A DNA stretch of 64,000 nt from DASSQJ01 sp963730165 (GTDB taxonomy: Bacteria > Actinomycetota > Actinomycetes > Actinomycetales > Dermatophilaceae): assembly GCA_963730165.1 (NCBI GenBank), contig CAVSQS010000001.1, positions 248,001-312,000 of the forward strand. The letters run 5' to 3'. The notes beneath the pieces are model-generated. The model ran no database searches, was not told the DNA's origin, and was given only the letters and a program-made list of their open reading frames with translations. The position numbers and the translations under genes are program-made. Positions 7,852 through 16,197 of the stretch are shown piece after piece (within the stretch, counting starts at the first letter, position 1; every line of letters starts with the position of its first letter).

Positions 7852-9114
7852 TCACTGAGCCGGCTCGGAGGTCTCCGTCGAGATGGTGTCGAGCTTTCCA
7901 CCGTTGGAGAAGCCGTAGACCTCGATCGTGGCCGAGCCGGGCTCCCCGGCGTCGGTGAAGTCGAGCGGGCCGCTGGCACCGTCGTAGTCGATGTCGGTGC
8001 CCTCGTCGATCAGCTTCTTGCAGTCGGCGAAGGTCGTGCACTTCTCGCCGTCCTTGGTGATGCCGTTGACCACGTCCTTGAAGTCGTTCGCGTTGGTCGA
8101 CTTCGCCTGCTCGGCCGCCAGCGCCATGATCGTCACGCAGTCGAACACCTGCGGGGCGAACTGGGTCTGCTCGAGGTCGGGAGCGAACGCCTTGAGCCCG
8201 GAGACGAACTCGGGGTTGTCCGCGGAGGCGGGAGCGGTGCCCTTCATCCCGTCGATGATGCTCGGGTCGGAGGGGTTGACGAGCTTGCCGAGGTCGGTGT
8301 TCCTCAGGCCGTCGGCGCCGTAGAGGCCGATCTTGTCAGGCGTGAGCCCGGACTCGATGAGGCCGGCGATGATCTGGGTGCCCTCCTCGAAGGCGATGAC
8401 GATGACGGCGTCCGGGTTGGCCGAGGAGACCTTCTGGACGACACTGTCGAAGTTCGTCGCCTTCGGGTCGTACGTCTCGTTGAGGGCGACGGTCGCACCG
8501 GAGCCCTCGAGAGCCTTGGCCGTGGCGTCGGCGAGGCCCTTGCCGTAGTCATCGGCGCGGGCGACGATCGCGACGTTGCTGTGCCCGTCACCGACGACGA
8601 CGTTGGCGAGGACCGGGCCCTGCAGCGCGTCGGACGGCGCGGTGCGGAAGTACAGCCCGTTGTCGTTGTAGTCGGTGAAGGTGGGGGCGGTGTTGGAGCC
8701 GGAGCACTGGGCAACGCCCGCTCCGGTGACCTTGTCGATGATCGCGAGCGACATGCCCGAGGCCGCCGCCCCGATGACGACGTTGACGCCGCTGTTGAGG
8801 ACGCGGTCGGCGGACTGCGAGGCAATCGCCTGGTCGCCGGCCTCGTCGCCGCTGACGATGTCGGGGATGGTGTTCCCGAGCACACCGCCCGCATCGTTGA
8901 TCTGGCTGATGGCGTACTTCGCGGCCTCGATCTGCGGCGGGCCGAGGAAGGCCAGATCGCCGGTCTCGGGGAGGACGTAACCGAACTTCATCGGCTCGGT
9001 GGAGGCCGACGGCGACTCCGCGGTCGTCCCCCCGTTGTCGCTACCACACGCCGTGAGGATCATCAGGGCAGCGGTACTGACGCCCAGTAGCTTGGCACGC
9101 TTGCTGACATGCAT
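7852..9114 (-). CDS. livK: Branched-chain amino acid ABC transporter substrate-binding lipoprotein LivK
   Basis: A 420-residue exported lipoprotein. A basic N-terminus and hydrophobic stretch lead to the lipobox LTAC, followed by a Gly/Ser/Thr-rich linker. The mature part begins MKFGYVLPETGDLAFLGPP and continues as a type I periplasmic-binding fold (INDAGGVLG, VIGAAASGMSLAI, then VAIVARADDYGKGLA), the Leu/Ile/Val-binding family. The ATG at 9114 has AAGGAG 8 nt upstream. It is transcribed separately and converges on livHMGF, so it could be made in different amounts from the membrane subunits. Ligand unknown within the amino-acid/amide group. Confidence 0.92.
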   Translation of the reverse strand: MHVSKRAKLLGVSTAALMILTACGSDNGGTTAESPSASTEPMKFGYVLPETGDLAFLGPPQIEAAKYAISQINDAGGVLGNTIPDIVSGDEAGDQAIASQSADRVLNSGVNVVIGAAASGMSLAIIDKVTGAGVAQCSGSNTAPTFTDYNDNGLYFRTAPSDALQGPVLANVVVGDGHSNVAIVARADDYGKGLADATAKALEGSGATVALNETYDPKATNFDSVVQKVSSANPDAVIVIAFEEGTQIIAGLIESGLTPDKIGLYGADGLRNTDLGKLVNPSDPSIIDGMKGTAPASADNPEFVSGLKAFAPDLEQTQFAPQVFDCVTIMALAAEQAKSTNANDFKDVVNGITKDGEKCTTFADCKKLIDEGTDIDYDGASGPLDFTDAGEPGSATIEVYGFSNGGKLDTISTETSEPAQ

Positions 9115-9188
9115 TCTCGAGACTCCTTGTGACCTGCGCCGGGACGGCACGCGAGTGCTCCGCCACCGGCTCGGGGTTGATGCGGTGG

Positions 9189-9194
9189 ACGCTA
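9189..9194 (-). promoter_or_regulatory. Candidate -10 box for livK
   Basis: On the - strand this reads TAGCGT, about 75 nt upstream of the livK ATG, leaving a 5' leader that carries the AAGGAG site. No recognisable -35 box was found at the right spacing, so an activator may be needed. Confidence 0.35.
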
Positions 9195-9345
9195 GCAACG
9201 CGCGGCCCGCATGACCACACCTTCGCGCGCCTGGCCCCCGGTCTTGACCGACCTGTAACACGCGCGCGGCGCTCCGCCCGGCGGGTCGGGCCCGTCGAGG
9301 TCGCAGATGCGGCCCGCAGCTCACGCCGCCCACTACGCTGAACCC

Positions 9346-9768
9346 GTGGAAGACGTCGACCGGCGCATCGTCGAGCTGCTCACCGAGGACGGGAGGATCA
9401 GCTACACCGACCTCGGGAAGGCGCTCGGCATGTCGACCTCGGCGGTGCACCAGCGGGTGCGGCGCCTGGAGCAGCGGGGCGTGGTCACCGGCTACACCGC
9501 CACGGTCGACCACCGGGCCCTCGGTCGCGAGCTCACCGCCTTCATGTCGGTGACTCCACTCGACCCGGCCGCACCCGACGACATCCCCGAGCGACTCCAC
9601 GGCATCGCCGCGATCGAGGAGTGCCACTCCGTCGCGGGCGACGAGAGCTACATCCTCAAGGTCCGGGTGGCGACCCCCACCGACCTCGAGGAGCTCATCG
9701 CCACCATCCGCGGTGCGGCTCTCGTCTCCACCCGCACCACCGTCGTCCTCTCCACCCCCTGGGAATGA
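9346..9768 (+). CDS. Lrp/AsnC-family transcriptional regulator
   Basis: A 140-residue regulator with an N-terminal winged helix-turn-helix (VDRRIVELLTEDGRISYTDL, GMSTSAVHQRVRRLEQRGVV) and a C-terminal RAM/AsnC ligand-binding domain (SVAGDESYILKVRVATPTDLEEL). Members sense amino acids and control their transport or breakdown. The GTG at 9346 is 6 nt after TACGCT (9334-9339), so the mRNA is probably leaderless. Divergent from livK and 3 kb from kamA, it is a reasonable candidate to control either; that is inference only. Its stop overlaps the next gene by 4 nt (ATGA). Confidence 0.9.
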   Translation: MEDVDRRIVELLTEDGRISYTDLGKALGMSTSAVHQRVRRLEQRGVVTGYTATVDHRALGRELTAFMSVTPLDPAAPDDIPERLHGIAAIEECHSVAGDESYILKVRVATPTDLEELIATIRGAALVSTRTTVVLSTPWE

Positions 9769-10343
9769 ACACCGGACCCGGGGGTCTCGCCGGTGACCTC
9801 CAGCACTACCTCCAGGAGGCGCGCGACGCTCTCCTGCGCTCGGTCGAGGGGCTCTCGGAGTACGACGTGCGGCGCCCGATGACGGCCACGGGCACCAACC
9901 TCCTCGGGCTGGTCAAGCACCTGACCGGGGTCGAGCTCGGCTACCTGGGAGCGGCCGTCGGGCGGCCGGGCCCGACGCTGCCGTGGGAGGAGGACGGGAC
10001 CGTCTGGGAGGGCGCCGACATGTGGGTACGGGCCGACGAGAGGTCGGAGTGGCTCGTGGGCCTGTACCGGGAGGCGTGGGCGCACAGCGACCTCTCGATC
10101 CGGGCCCTGCCACTCGACCACCCGGCGTCGGTGCCGTGGTGGCCCGAGGATCGTCGACGCACGACGTTCGGGCACCTCCTCGTCAGGGTGGTCGCCGAGA
10201 CCGCCCAGCACGCCGGCCACGCCGACATCCTCCGCGAGGCCGTCGACGGTCGGGCCGGCCGCGACCGCGACCTCGTCGGCGACGACGCCTACTGGTCGGA
10301 GTACGTCGCGGCGATCCAGGCCGCCGCGGAGACCTACCGCTGA
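9765..10343 (+). CDS. DinB/DUF664-family protein
   Basis: A 192-residue protein of the DinB/YfiT four-helix-bundle superfamily, whose members bind a metal through three His; some transfer thiols such as mycothiol. Candidate ligands are the His in LLGLVKHLTGVELGYLG and the HxxxH-like AQHAGHADILREAVDG near residue 150. The start overlaps the Lrp gene stop (ATGA), so the two are translationally coupled. The actual reaction is unknown. Confidence 0.8.
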   Translation: MNTGPGGLAGDLQHYLQEARDALLRSVEGLSEYDVRRPMTATGTNLLGLVKHLTGVELGYLGAAVGRPGPTLPWEEDGTVWEGADMWVRADERSEWLVGLYREAWAHSDLSIRALPLDHPASVPWWPEDRRRTTFGHLLVRVVAETAQHAGHADILREAVDGRAGRDRDLVGDDAYWSEYVAAIQAAAETYR

Positions 10344-10374
10344 CGCCCCTGACGTCGAGACCCGGCGGTCGCCG

Positions 10375-10860
10375 TCAGCGAGCGATGTCGGCCGTCTGTG
10401 CACCGGTCACGCGCAGCAGGTCGGCGGGGGCCAGTCCGATGTCCAGCCCACGCCGCCCGCCCGAGACGTAGACGACCTGGAAGAGCTCGACGCTCGCATC
10501 GACGACGGTGGGCAGGCGCCGCTTCTGGCCGACGGGGGAGATGCCGCCGACCACCATCCCCGTCATCCGCTCCGCGTGGTCGGGCCGGGCCATCGTCACC
10601 CTCTTGACGCCGAGTGCCCTCGCCATCGCCTTGAGGTCGAGCGCGCCCGTGACGGGAACAACCCCGACGGCCAGGCCTCCGCCGGTGTCCACGAGGAGGG
10701 TCTTGAACACCTGCTCCGGCGGAAGTCCCAGGGCGTCAGCCGCCTCCGCGCCGAACGAGGGCGCCGCCGGATCGTGCGCGTACGCGTGCCGGGTGAACGG
10801 GACGCCGGCCGCCGTGAGCGCGACGGTGGCCGGCGTCCCTGAGGAGTCGCTGCGGGCCAT
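10375..10860 (-). CDS. ybaK: YbaK-type Cys-tRNA(Pro)/Cys-tRNA(Cys) deacylase
   Basis: A 161-residue YbaK/ProRS editing-domain protein that would hydrolyse mischarged Cys-tRNA(Pro). Family features are FTRHAYAHDPAAPSFGAEAA, QVFKTLLVDTGGGLAVGVVPV with the conserved Lys, KAMARALGVKRVTMA and the glycine-rich GGISPVGQKRRLPTVVDA. The ATG at 10860 gives the usual family length. It lies 41 bp after the end of kamA in the same direction, so it may be co-transcribed, though no functional link is evident. Confidence 0.85.
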   Translation of the reverse strand: MARSDSSGTPATVALTAAGVPFTRHAYAHDPAAPSFGAEAADALGLPPEQVFKTLLVDTGGGLAVGVVPVTGALDLKAMARALGVKRVTMARPDHAERMTGMVVGGISPVGQKRRLPTVVDASVELFQVVYVSGGRRGLDIGLAPADLLRVTGAQTADIAR

Positions 10861-10901
10861 GCGGGCAGGCTCGGCCGCACCGGCCGGTGGGGCCGGCCGG
10901 C

Positions 10902-12344
10902 TCAGCGGAGGTCGGCAGCGGCTGCGAGCCGGCTGGACTCCGCCGAGACGAGCGCCGCGGCGTGGGCGGAGTCGACGTCGGTGTTCTGGCGCCACCAGTC
11001 CTGGCCGGACTCCGGCAGGGTGTAGATCGGGTCGTAGTAGACGTACTCGCGCGAGAGCGCCTGCTCGTCGTCGGCCTCGATCGAGGTGCGGTAGTTCTTG
11101 CGCCAGAACGACATGCCCTTCTCGGTGTCGTAGCTGTCCACCTGGTGCACCCAGCGCTTGCCGACGTACGGGACGTCGCAGACGATCCGCGGTGTCGCGA
11201 ACCCGGGCAGGTAGCCCATGATGTCGTGCTGCAGGTCCTGCGCCTCGCGCAGCGAGAGCCGCCAGTGCTCCGAGAACGGGATCATGTCGGTCATGTAGAA
11301 GTAGTACGGCGTGATCGAAGCCTCGTCCTGCAGCGCGAAGCACAGGTCGAGCAGCTCCTCCGAGGAGTCGTTGACCCCGCGCATGAGCACGCCCTGGTTC
11401 CGCACGTCGCGCACGCCCGCCTCGAGCATCGCCCGCGCCGCCTCGGCGACGACAGGCGTCACCGACTGGGCGCTGTTGACGTGCGTGTGGATCGCGAGGG
11501 AGACCCCGCGCGAGCGAGCCTTCGCGGCCACCCTCGCCACGCCGTCGACGACGTCACCCTGCAGCCAGTGCTGGGGGAGGCCCATGAGCGCCTTGGTCGC
11601 GAGCCGGATGTCGCGGACCGACTCGATGTCGAGGAGCTGGTCGATGAACACCTCGAGGTTCTTCCACGGCATGTTGGCGACGTCACCGCCGGACACCACG
11701 ACGTCGCGGACCCCGGGGGTGCGCCGCAGGTAGTCGAGCATGGCGCCGTGCCGGTCGACCGGCTTGCCGGCGAGCTTGAGCTTGGTGACCTGCGGGGTGG
11801 AGTTGCCGACGAGGTCCATCCGAGTGCAGTGGCCGCAGTACTGGGGGCACGTCGAGAGCATCTCGGCAAGCACCTTGGTGGGGTAGCGGTGGGTGAGGCC
11901 CTCGACCGCCCACATGTCGTGTTCATGGAGGCTGTCGCGGGTCGCGAAAGGGTGGCTCGGCCAGTCGGTGCGCCGGTCGGAGAAGACGGGCAGCATGTAG
12001 CGGCGGACCGGGTCGCCGTAGAAGGCCTCGGTGTACGCGGTACCGGCCGCAGGGGGGTGATCCAGCGAGGGGACCATGGTGTTGAGCATCTGCGGGGTCA
12101 CGAGCATCGACATCGTCGCCCGCTCGGTCTGGTCGCGCTCGAGGTCGGCGTAGAAGCGGTCCTCGAGGAGGTCACCCATCACCTCGCGCAGCTGGCCGAC
12201 GTTCTTGACGCAGTGCGCGCGCTGCCACTGCGCGCTCGCCCAGTCGGCCGCCGTGACGTCGCGCCAGCCGGGCAGGCGGGTCCAGTCGGGCTCCACGAGC
12301 CGGTGCCGCTGGTAGGCGTAGGGCTGCTCGATCGTCGCGTCCAT
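10902..12344 (-). CDS. kamA: L-lysine 2,3-aminomutase (radical SAM)
   Basis: A 480-residue KamA-family radical SAM enzyme that converts L-lysine to L-beta-lysine with PLP and S-adenosylmethionine. The cluster motif CxxxCxxC is at residues 166, 170 and 173 (TCPQYCGHCTRM). RDVVVSGGDVANMPWKNLE and RIATHVNS-like strands follow, with LAIHTHVNSAQSVTPV and QGVLMRGVND typical of the family. The start at 12344 is 7 nt from TATCCT on the - strand (12352-12357). kdd, a later lysine-fermentation enzyme, is divergent 86 bp away, which favours lysine catabolism over beta-lysine osmolyte or antibiotic synthesis. Confidence 0.9.
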   Translation of the reverse strand: MDATIEQPYAYQRHRLVEPDWTRLPGWRDVTAADWASAQWQRAHCVKNVGQLREVMGDLLEDRFYADLERDQTERATMSMLVTPQMLNTMVPSLDHPPAAGTAYTEAFYGDPVRRYMLPVFSDRRTDWPSHPFATRDSLHEHDMWAVEGLTHRYPTKVLAEMLSTCPQYCGHCTRMDLVGNSTPQVTKLKLAGKPVDRHGAMLDYLRRTPGVRDVVVSGGDVANMPWKNLEVFIDQLLDIESVRDIRLATKALMGLPQHWLQGDVVDGVARVAAKARSRGVSLAIHTHVNSAQSVTPVVAEAARAMLEAGVRDVRNQGVLMRGVNDSSEELLDLCFALQDEASITPYYFYMTDMIPFSEHWRLSLREAQDLQHDIMGYLPGFATPRIVCDVPYVGKRWVHQVDSYDTEKGMSFWRKNYRTSIEADDEQALSREYVYYDPIYTLPESGQDWWRQNTDVDSAHAAALVSAESSRLAAAADLR

Positions 12345-12430
12345 GCATGGCAGGATACGGGATGGATGGCGCTCTATTCCATCGCGCACCGCAAGAACTG
12401 CGGCGGCGTGTCGTTCGATGAGGAGATCTT
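12345..12430. promoter_or_regulatory. Divergent kamA/kdd promoter region with an inverted repeat
   Basis: This 86-bp gap must hold both promoters. The kamA -10 is TATCCT on the - strand. A short inverted repeat, GATGG at 12365-12369 and CCATC at 12379-12383, flanks CGCTCTATT and could bind a regulator of both genes. GAGGAG at 12418-12423 serves as the kdd Shine-Dalgarno sequence. Confidence 0.35.
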
Positions 12431-13483
12431 GTGCGCACCACCCCGTCCTCACCTCTCGGTCTGCACCGGGTCGTGGAGCCTGCCGAGTCGCTGCCGCAGG
12501 CCGCGGCCGTCCTCGACGCCGGCCCCGAGCTCTGGCCGGACGAGGTCCGCATCGACATCGAGACCCTCAACCTCGACGCGGCCTCCTTCCGGCAGCTCAG
12601 CGAGAAACACGGTGGCGACGGGGCGGGGGTGCGCGCCGAGGTCCTCGAGATCGTCGCGGCCCGGGGGAAGATGCAGAACCCGGTCACGGGCTCGGGAGGC
12701 ATGCTCGTGGGGACCGTGGCGGAGGTCGGGCCGCGGTCACCTCTCGGTCTCGCCGTGGGCGACCGCGTCGCGACCCTCGTGTCCCTCTCGCTCACACCGC
12801 TGCGGGTCACCGACGGACTGACCCGGTGGGACGGCCGCTCCGAGCGAGTCCCGGCCGAGGGCACGGCGATCCTCTTCGGGCGCTCGATCGCCGCCCGCCT
12901 GCCCGATGACCTCGACGCCCAGCTCGCGCTCATGGTCATGGATGTGTGCGGCGCGCCGGCGCTCGTCTCCCGGGTCGTCGCCGAGCATGTCGAGCGACAG
13001 GGCGGCGCCCCGACCGTCGCCGTGCTCGGTGCGGCCGGCAAGTCCGGCTCGCTCTCGCTGGCCGCAGCCAGGGCCGCCGGCGCTGGACGGCGCATCGGCG
13101 TCGTGCCGACCGACGCCGATGCCGCCGTGCTGGGCCCCACCGGCCTGGCCGACGTGGTCGTCGTCGCGGACGCCCGGTCACCCCTCGGCCTGTCCGGAGC
13201 GGTCGAGGGAGCGGGGGGCCCGGCGGACGTCACCGTGGTGTGTGTCGACGTCCCGGGATGCGAGCAGCCGGCCATCCTCGCGACCGCTCAGGGAGGGACG
13301 ATCATCTACTTCTCGATGGCGACGAGCTTCGCCGCCGCGGCGCTCGGCGCCGAGGGGCTGGCGGCAGATGTGCGGATGCTCGTCGGCAACGGGTACGTTC
13401 CGGGCCACGCCGACCTCGCCCTCGGGCTCGTGCGGTCCGACCCGGCGGTGCGAGCGCTCTTCGAGGCGCGGCTGCACGACTGA
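12431..13483 (+). CDS. kdd: L-erythro-3,5-diaminohexanoate dehydrogenase
   Basis: A 350-residue protein resembling Kdd, which deaminates 3,5-diaminohexanoate to 5-amino-3-oxohexanoate with NAD+. The N-terminal half has EVRIDIETLNLDAASFRQL, and GKMQNPVTGSGGMLVGTV, a stretch I recognise from this family. The second half carries a Rossmann region (VAVLGAAGKSGSLSLAAARA) and FSMATSFAAAALGAEGLAADV. The length fits Kdd. GTG start with a GAGGAG site 7 nt upstream. Divergent from kamA. A generic medium-chain dehydrogenase is the main alternative, but the kamA neighbour argues for Kdd. Confidence 0.82.
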   Translation: MRTTPSSPLGLHRVVEPAESLPQAAAVLDAGPELWPDEVRIDIETLNLDAASFRQLSEKHGGDGAGVRAEVLEIVAARGKMQNPVTGSGGMLVGTVAEVGPRSPLGLAVGDRVATLVSLSLTPLRVTDGLTRWDGRSERVPAEGTAILFGRSIAARLPDDLDAQLALMVMDVCGAPALVSRVVAEHVERQGGAPTVAVLGAAGKSGSLSLAAARAAGAGRRIGVVPTDADAAVLGPTGLADVVVVADARSPLGLSGAVEGAGGPADVTVVCVDVPGCEQPAILATAQGGTIIYFSMATSFAAAALGAEGLAADVRMLVGNGYVPGHADLALGLVRSDPAVRALFEARLHD

Positions 13484-13506
13484 GCGGCCGGCGCACCCCT
13501 GGCTCG

Positions 13507-13902
13507 TCACCCGATCGGGTCCGACCCGAGCACCGGGAGCTCGACGAACTCCGCGACCCCGAGCCGGGGGAGCAGCAGGCGCGCCGGCGCCGGCACCCGC
13601 GCCATGCCGACGGCGGTCGGGAGATCACGGGGCGGGCCGAGGGTGAGCACCTCGTCGCCGAGCCGCATCCGGGCACCGCCGGCCGCTCGCACGTTGCGCA
13701 GCCAGTCGGTGCGCGGCCCGTACGTCAGCGCGATCGTCACCGCGTCACCGTGGCGGAAGGCGTTGATCGGGATGCGGTGGACGCGCCCGGTGCGCCTCCC
13801 GACGTGCTCGAGCTCGGCGAAGTCCCCGTGCCCGACGAGATGGCGGGTGACCCGGTTGGTCACCCGCCGGTTCAGGCGCGCCAGCCAGGCGGGCAGCGGC
13901 AT
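13507..13902 (-). CDS. Deazaflavin (F420)-dependent nitroreductase-family protein (DUF385/Ddn-like)
   Basis: A 131-residue split-barrel protein of the Ddn/DUF385 family, which uses F420H2 to reduce quinones or other substrates. Family features include LVGHGDFAELEHVGRRTGR, RIPINAFRHGDAVTIALTYG and DWLRNVRAAGGARMRLG. The ATG at 13902 is 6 nt after TACGGT on the - strand (13909-13914), another leaderless arrangement. It converges on kdd with a gap of only 23 bp. Substrate unknown. Confidence 0.85.
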   Translation of the reverse strand: MPLPAWLARLNRRVTNRVTRHLVGHGDFAELEHVGRRTGRVHRIPINAFRHGDAVTIALTYGPRTDWLRNVRAAGGARMRLGDEVLTLGPPRDLPTAVGMARVPAPARLLLPRLGVAEFVELPVLGSDPIG

Positions 13903-13990
13903 CCGTCCACCGTAGCCCTCCCCGGACGGGCCCCGTGAAGGTTGGGTGTCCTACCTTGCCCGCGCCCGGGGATGGGGGTTGGCTTGTCAC

Positions 13991-14143
13991 ATGACCACGG
14001 CCACACCGATGTTCCCTCCGGGCCGGCTGCAGCCCGACCCCCGGGTCCGCCCGTCCGCCCCCGAGCCCACCGAGGGCGTGCACGAGCACGTCGGGCCCCT
14101 GCTCGACGCCCACGACCGGACGAGGGGAGGGCTCGGCGCGTGA
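13991..14143 (+). CDS. Hypothetical 50-residue ORF upstream of pta
   Basis: This short ORF ends with a TGA that overlaps the pta GTG start (GTGA), so if translated it would be coupled to pta. The peptide is rich in Pro, His and Arg and contains HEHVGPLLDAHDRTRGG; no family is recognised. A TACCTT box lies about 30 nt upstream at 13952-13957, but no clear Shine-Dalgarno sequence is present. It may be a leader peptide, the relic of a lost gene or chance. Confidence 0.35.
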   Translation: MTTATPMFPPGRLQPDPRVRPSAPEPTEGVHEHVGPLLDAHDRTRGGLGA

Positions 14144-16197
14144 GGGGTGTCTATCTCGCCGGGACCGAGGCGAGGTCGGGCAAGTCCGCCGTCGCGGTCG
14201 GCCTGGCCCACCAGCTGGCGCGGCGGCACGGCCGGGTCGGGGTGTACCGCCCGATCGTGCGTGACCACGACGACGAGCTGCTCGGTGTGCTCGTCCGCGA
14301 GTCGGGGACCGAGCTCGGGGTCGAGGACTGCTGGGGTGTCACCTACTCGGCGTTGCACGCCGACGTCGACGCGGCGCTCGGCCGCGTCGTCGACCGCTAC
14401 CACGAGGTCGCGGAGAGACACGACGTCGTCCTCGTCGTCGGCTCGGACTTCACCGGCGTCCCGACCCCCACGGAGTTCTCGACGAACGCCACGGTCGCGG
14501 CCAACCTCGGGACACCGCTGGTCCTCGTGGTCCCGGCCCGCCACCGCCGCGTCGCCGACGTCGCCTCGGGTACCGCCGCCGCCACGCAGGCGGCGCGCCA
14601 GGCCCATGCCCGCGTCAGTGCGGTCGTCGTCAACCAGGTCCCGGACCGCTCACGCCACGCGGTGGCCGAGACGGTCCGGCGCGACGTCGGCCCCGTTCCG
14701 GTGTGGACCCTGCCGGAGACGCCGGTGCTCCGGGCGCCCACCGTCGCCGACCTGATGAGCGCGTGCGGGGGCAACCTGGTCCACGGGGACCCGTCGCTGC
14801 TCGACCGCGAGAGCCTCGGCCTGGTCGTCGCCGCGATGTCGATGCCGCACGTCATCGACCGGATCGGCGACGACACCGTCGTGATCGTCCCCGGCGACCG
14901 CGAGGACGTCGTGCTCGGCGTGCTGCTCGCGCACCAGTCCCGGACCCTGCCGACCCTCTCGGGGATGGTGCTCAACGGCGGCTTCGGGCTGTCCCCGCAG
15001 GTGGACCGGCTCATCGCCGGCCTCGACGTCCGGCTGCCGATGGTCGCGGCGGACGGCTCGACGATGGAGGTCGCCTCCGCGCTCATGGACGTCGAGGGCC
15101 GGATCACCGCCGAGTCGGTGCGCAAGATACGGGCTGCCGTGCGGCTCGTCGAGGATGCCGATGACCTCACCGCGCTCGCCGGGGAGGACGCCGTGAGCAC
15201 GGAGGGTGTCGTCACCCCCCTGATGTTCGAGCACCGGCTCGTCGAGCAGGCCCGCGCGGCCGGGTCCCACATCGTCCTTCCGGAGGGCGAGGAGGACCGC
15301 GTCCTGCGTGCCGCCGAGCAGGTCCTCGCCCGGCGGATGGCACGGCTCACCCTCCTCGGCGAGGAGGACCGGGTGCGCGACCGTGCACGCCAGCTCGGGG
15401 TCGACGTCTCGGGGGCCCAGGTCGTCGACCCGGAGACCAGCCCGTGGCGGGAGCGGTTCGCGGCGGAGTACGCCGAGCTGCGAGCCCACAAGGGCGTCAC
15501 CCAGGAGCAGGCGTACGACCGGGTGGCGGACCCGTCGTACTTCGGCACGATGATGGTCCACGACGGGCTTGCCGACGGCATGGTCTCGGGGAGCATCACG
15601 ACGACGGCCCACACCATCCGCCCGGCGCTCGAGGTCGTCCGGACCGCCCCCGGCACCTCGGTGGTCTCCAGCGTCTTCCTCATGTGCCTCGCCGACCGCG
15701 TCCTGGTCTACGGCGACTGCGCGGTCAACCCGGACCCGACCGCCGAGCAGCTGGCCGACATCGCCGTCTCCTCGGCCCGCACCGCGGCGCAGTTCGGCGT
15801 CGAGCCGCGGGTCGCGATGCTCTCGTACTCGACCGGGCAGTCGGGAACGGGCGCCGACGTCGAGAAGGTCCGTGCCGCGACGGAGCTCGTGCGGGAGAAG
15901 GCTCCCGACCTGCTCGTCGAGGGCCCGGTCCAGTACGACGCGGCCGTCGACCCCACCGTCGCGGCGACCAAGCTGAGCGGGAGCCCCGTCGCGGGTCGCG
16001 CCACCGTGCTCGTCTTCCCGGACCTCAACACGGGCAACAACACCTACAAGGCGGTCCAGCGCAGCGCGTCGGCCGTGGCCGTCGGCCCGGTGCTGCAGGG
16101 CCTGAACAAGCCGGTCAACGACCTCTCCCGAGGAGCGCTCGTGCGCGACATCGTCAACACCATCGCGATCACCGCCATCCAGGCAGGTGCCCGGTGA
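14140..16197 (+). CDS. pta: Phosphate acetyltransferase, long form with N-terminal P-loop domain
   Basis: A 685-residue Pta that interconverts acetyl-CoA and acetyl phosphate. The N-terminal part begins with the P-loop-like GTEARSGKSAVAVGLAHQL and contains a DRTGG-type regulatory region around residues 215-330. The catalytic PTA domain runs from about 350, with VLPEGEEDRVLRAAEQVL, SYFGTMMVHDGLADGMVSG, MLSYSTGQSGTG and FPDLNTGNNTYKAVQR. The GTG at 14140 has GGGGAGG about 9 nt upstream. Coupled to ackA by a GTGA overlap. With AckA it would yield acetate and ATP, the energy-conserving end of lysine breakdown. Confidence 0.95.
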   Translation: MRGVYLAGTEARSGKSAVAVGLAHQLARRHGRVGVYRPIVRDHDDELLGVLVRESGTELGVEDCWGVTYSALHADVDAALGRVVDRYHEVAERHDVVLVVGSDFTGVPTPTEFSTNATVAANLGTPLVLVVPARHRRVADVASGTAAATQAARQAHARVSAVVVNQVPDRSRHAVAETVRRDVGPVPVWTLPETPVLRAPTVADLMSACGGNLVHGDPSLLDRESLGLVVAAMSMPHVIDRIGDDTVVIVPGDREDVVLGVLLAHQSRTLPTLSGMVLNGGFGLSPQVDRLIAGLDVRLPMVAADGSTMEVASALMDVEGRITAESVRKIRAAVRLVEDADDLTALAGEDAVSTEGVVTPLMFEHRLVEQARAAGSHIVLPEGEEDRVLRAAEQVLARRMARLTLLGEEDRVRDRARQLGVDVSGAQVVDPETSPWRERFAAEYAELRAHKGVTQEQAYDRVADPSYFGTMMVHDGLADGMVSGSITTTAHTIRPALEVVRTAPGTSVVSSVFLMCLADRVLVYGDCAVNPDPTAEQLADIAVSSARTAAQFGVEPRVAMLSYSTGQSGTGADVEKVRAATELVREKAPDLLVEGPVQYDAAVDPTVAATKLSGSPVAGRATVLVFPDLNTGNNTYKAVQRSASAVAVGPVLQGLNKPVNDLSRGALVRDIVNTIAITAIQAGAR

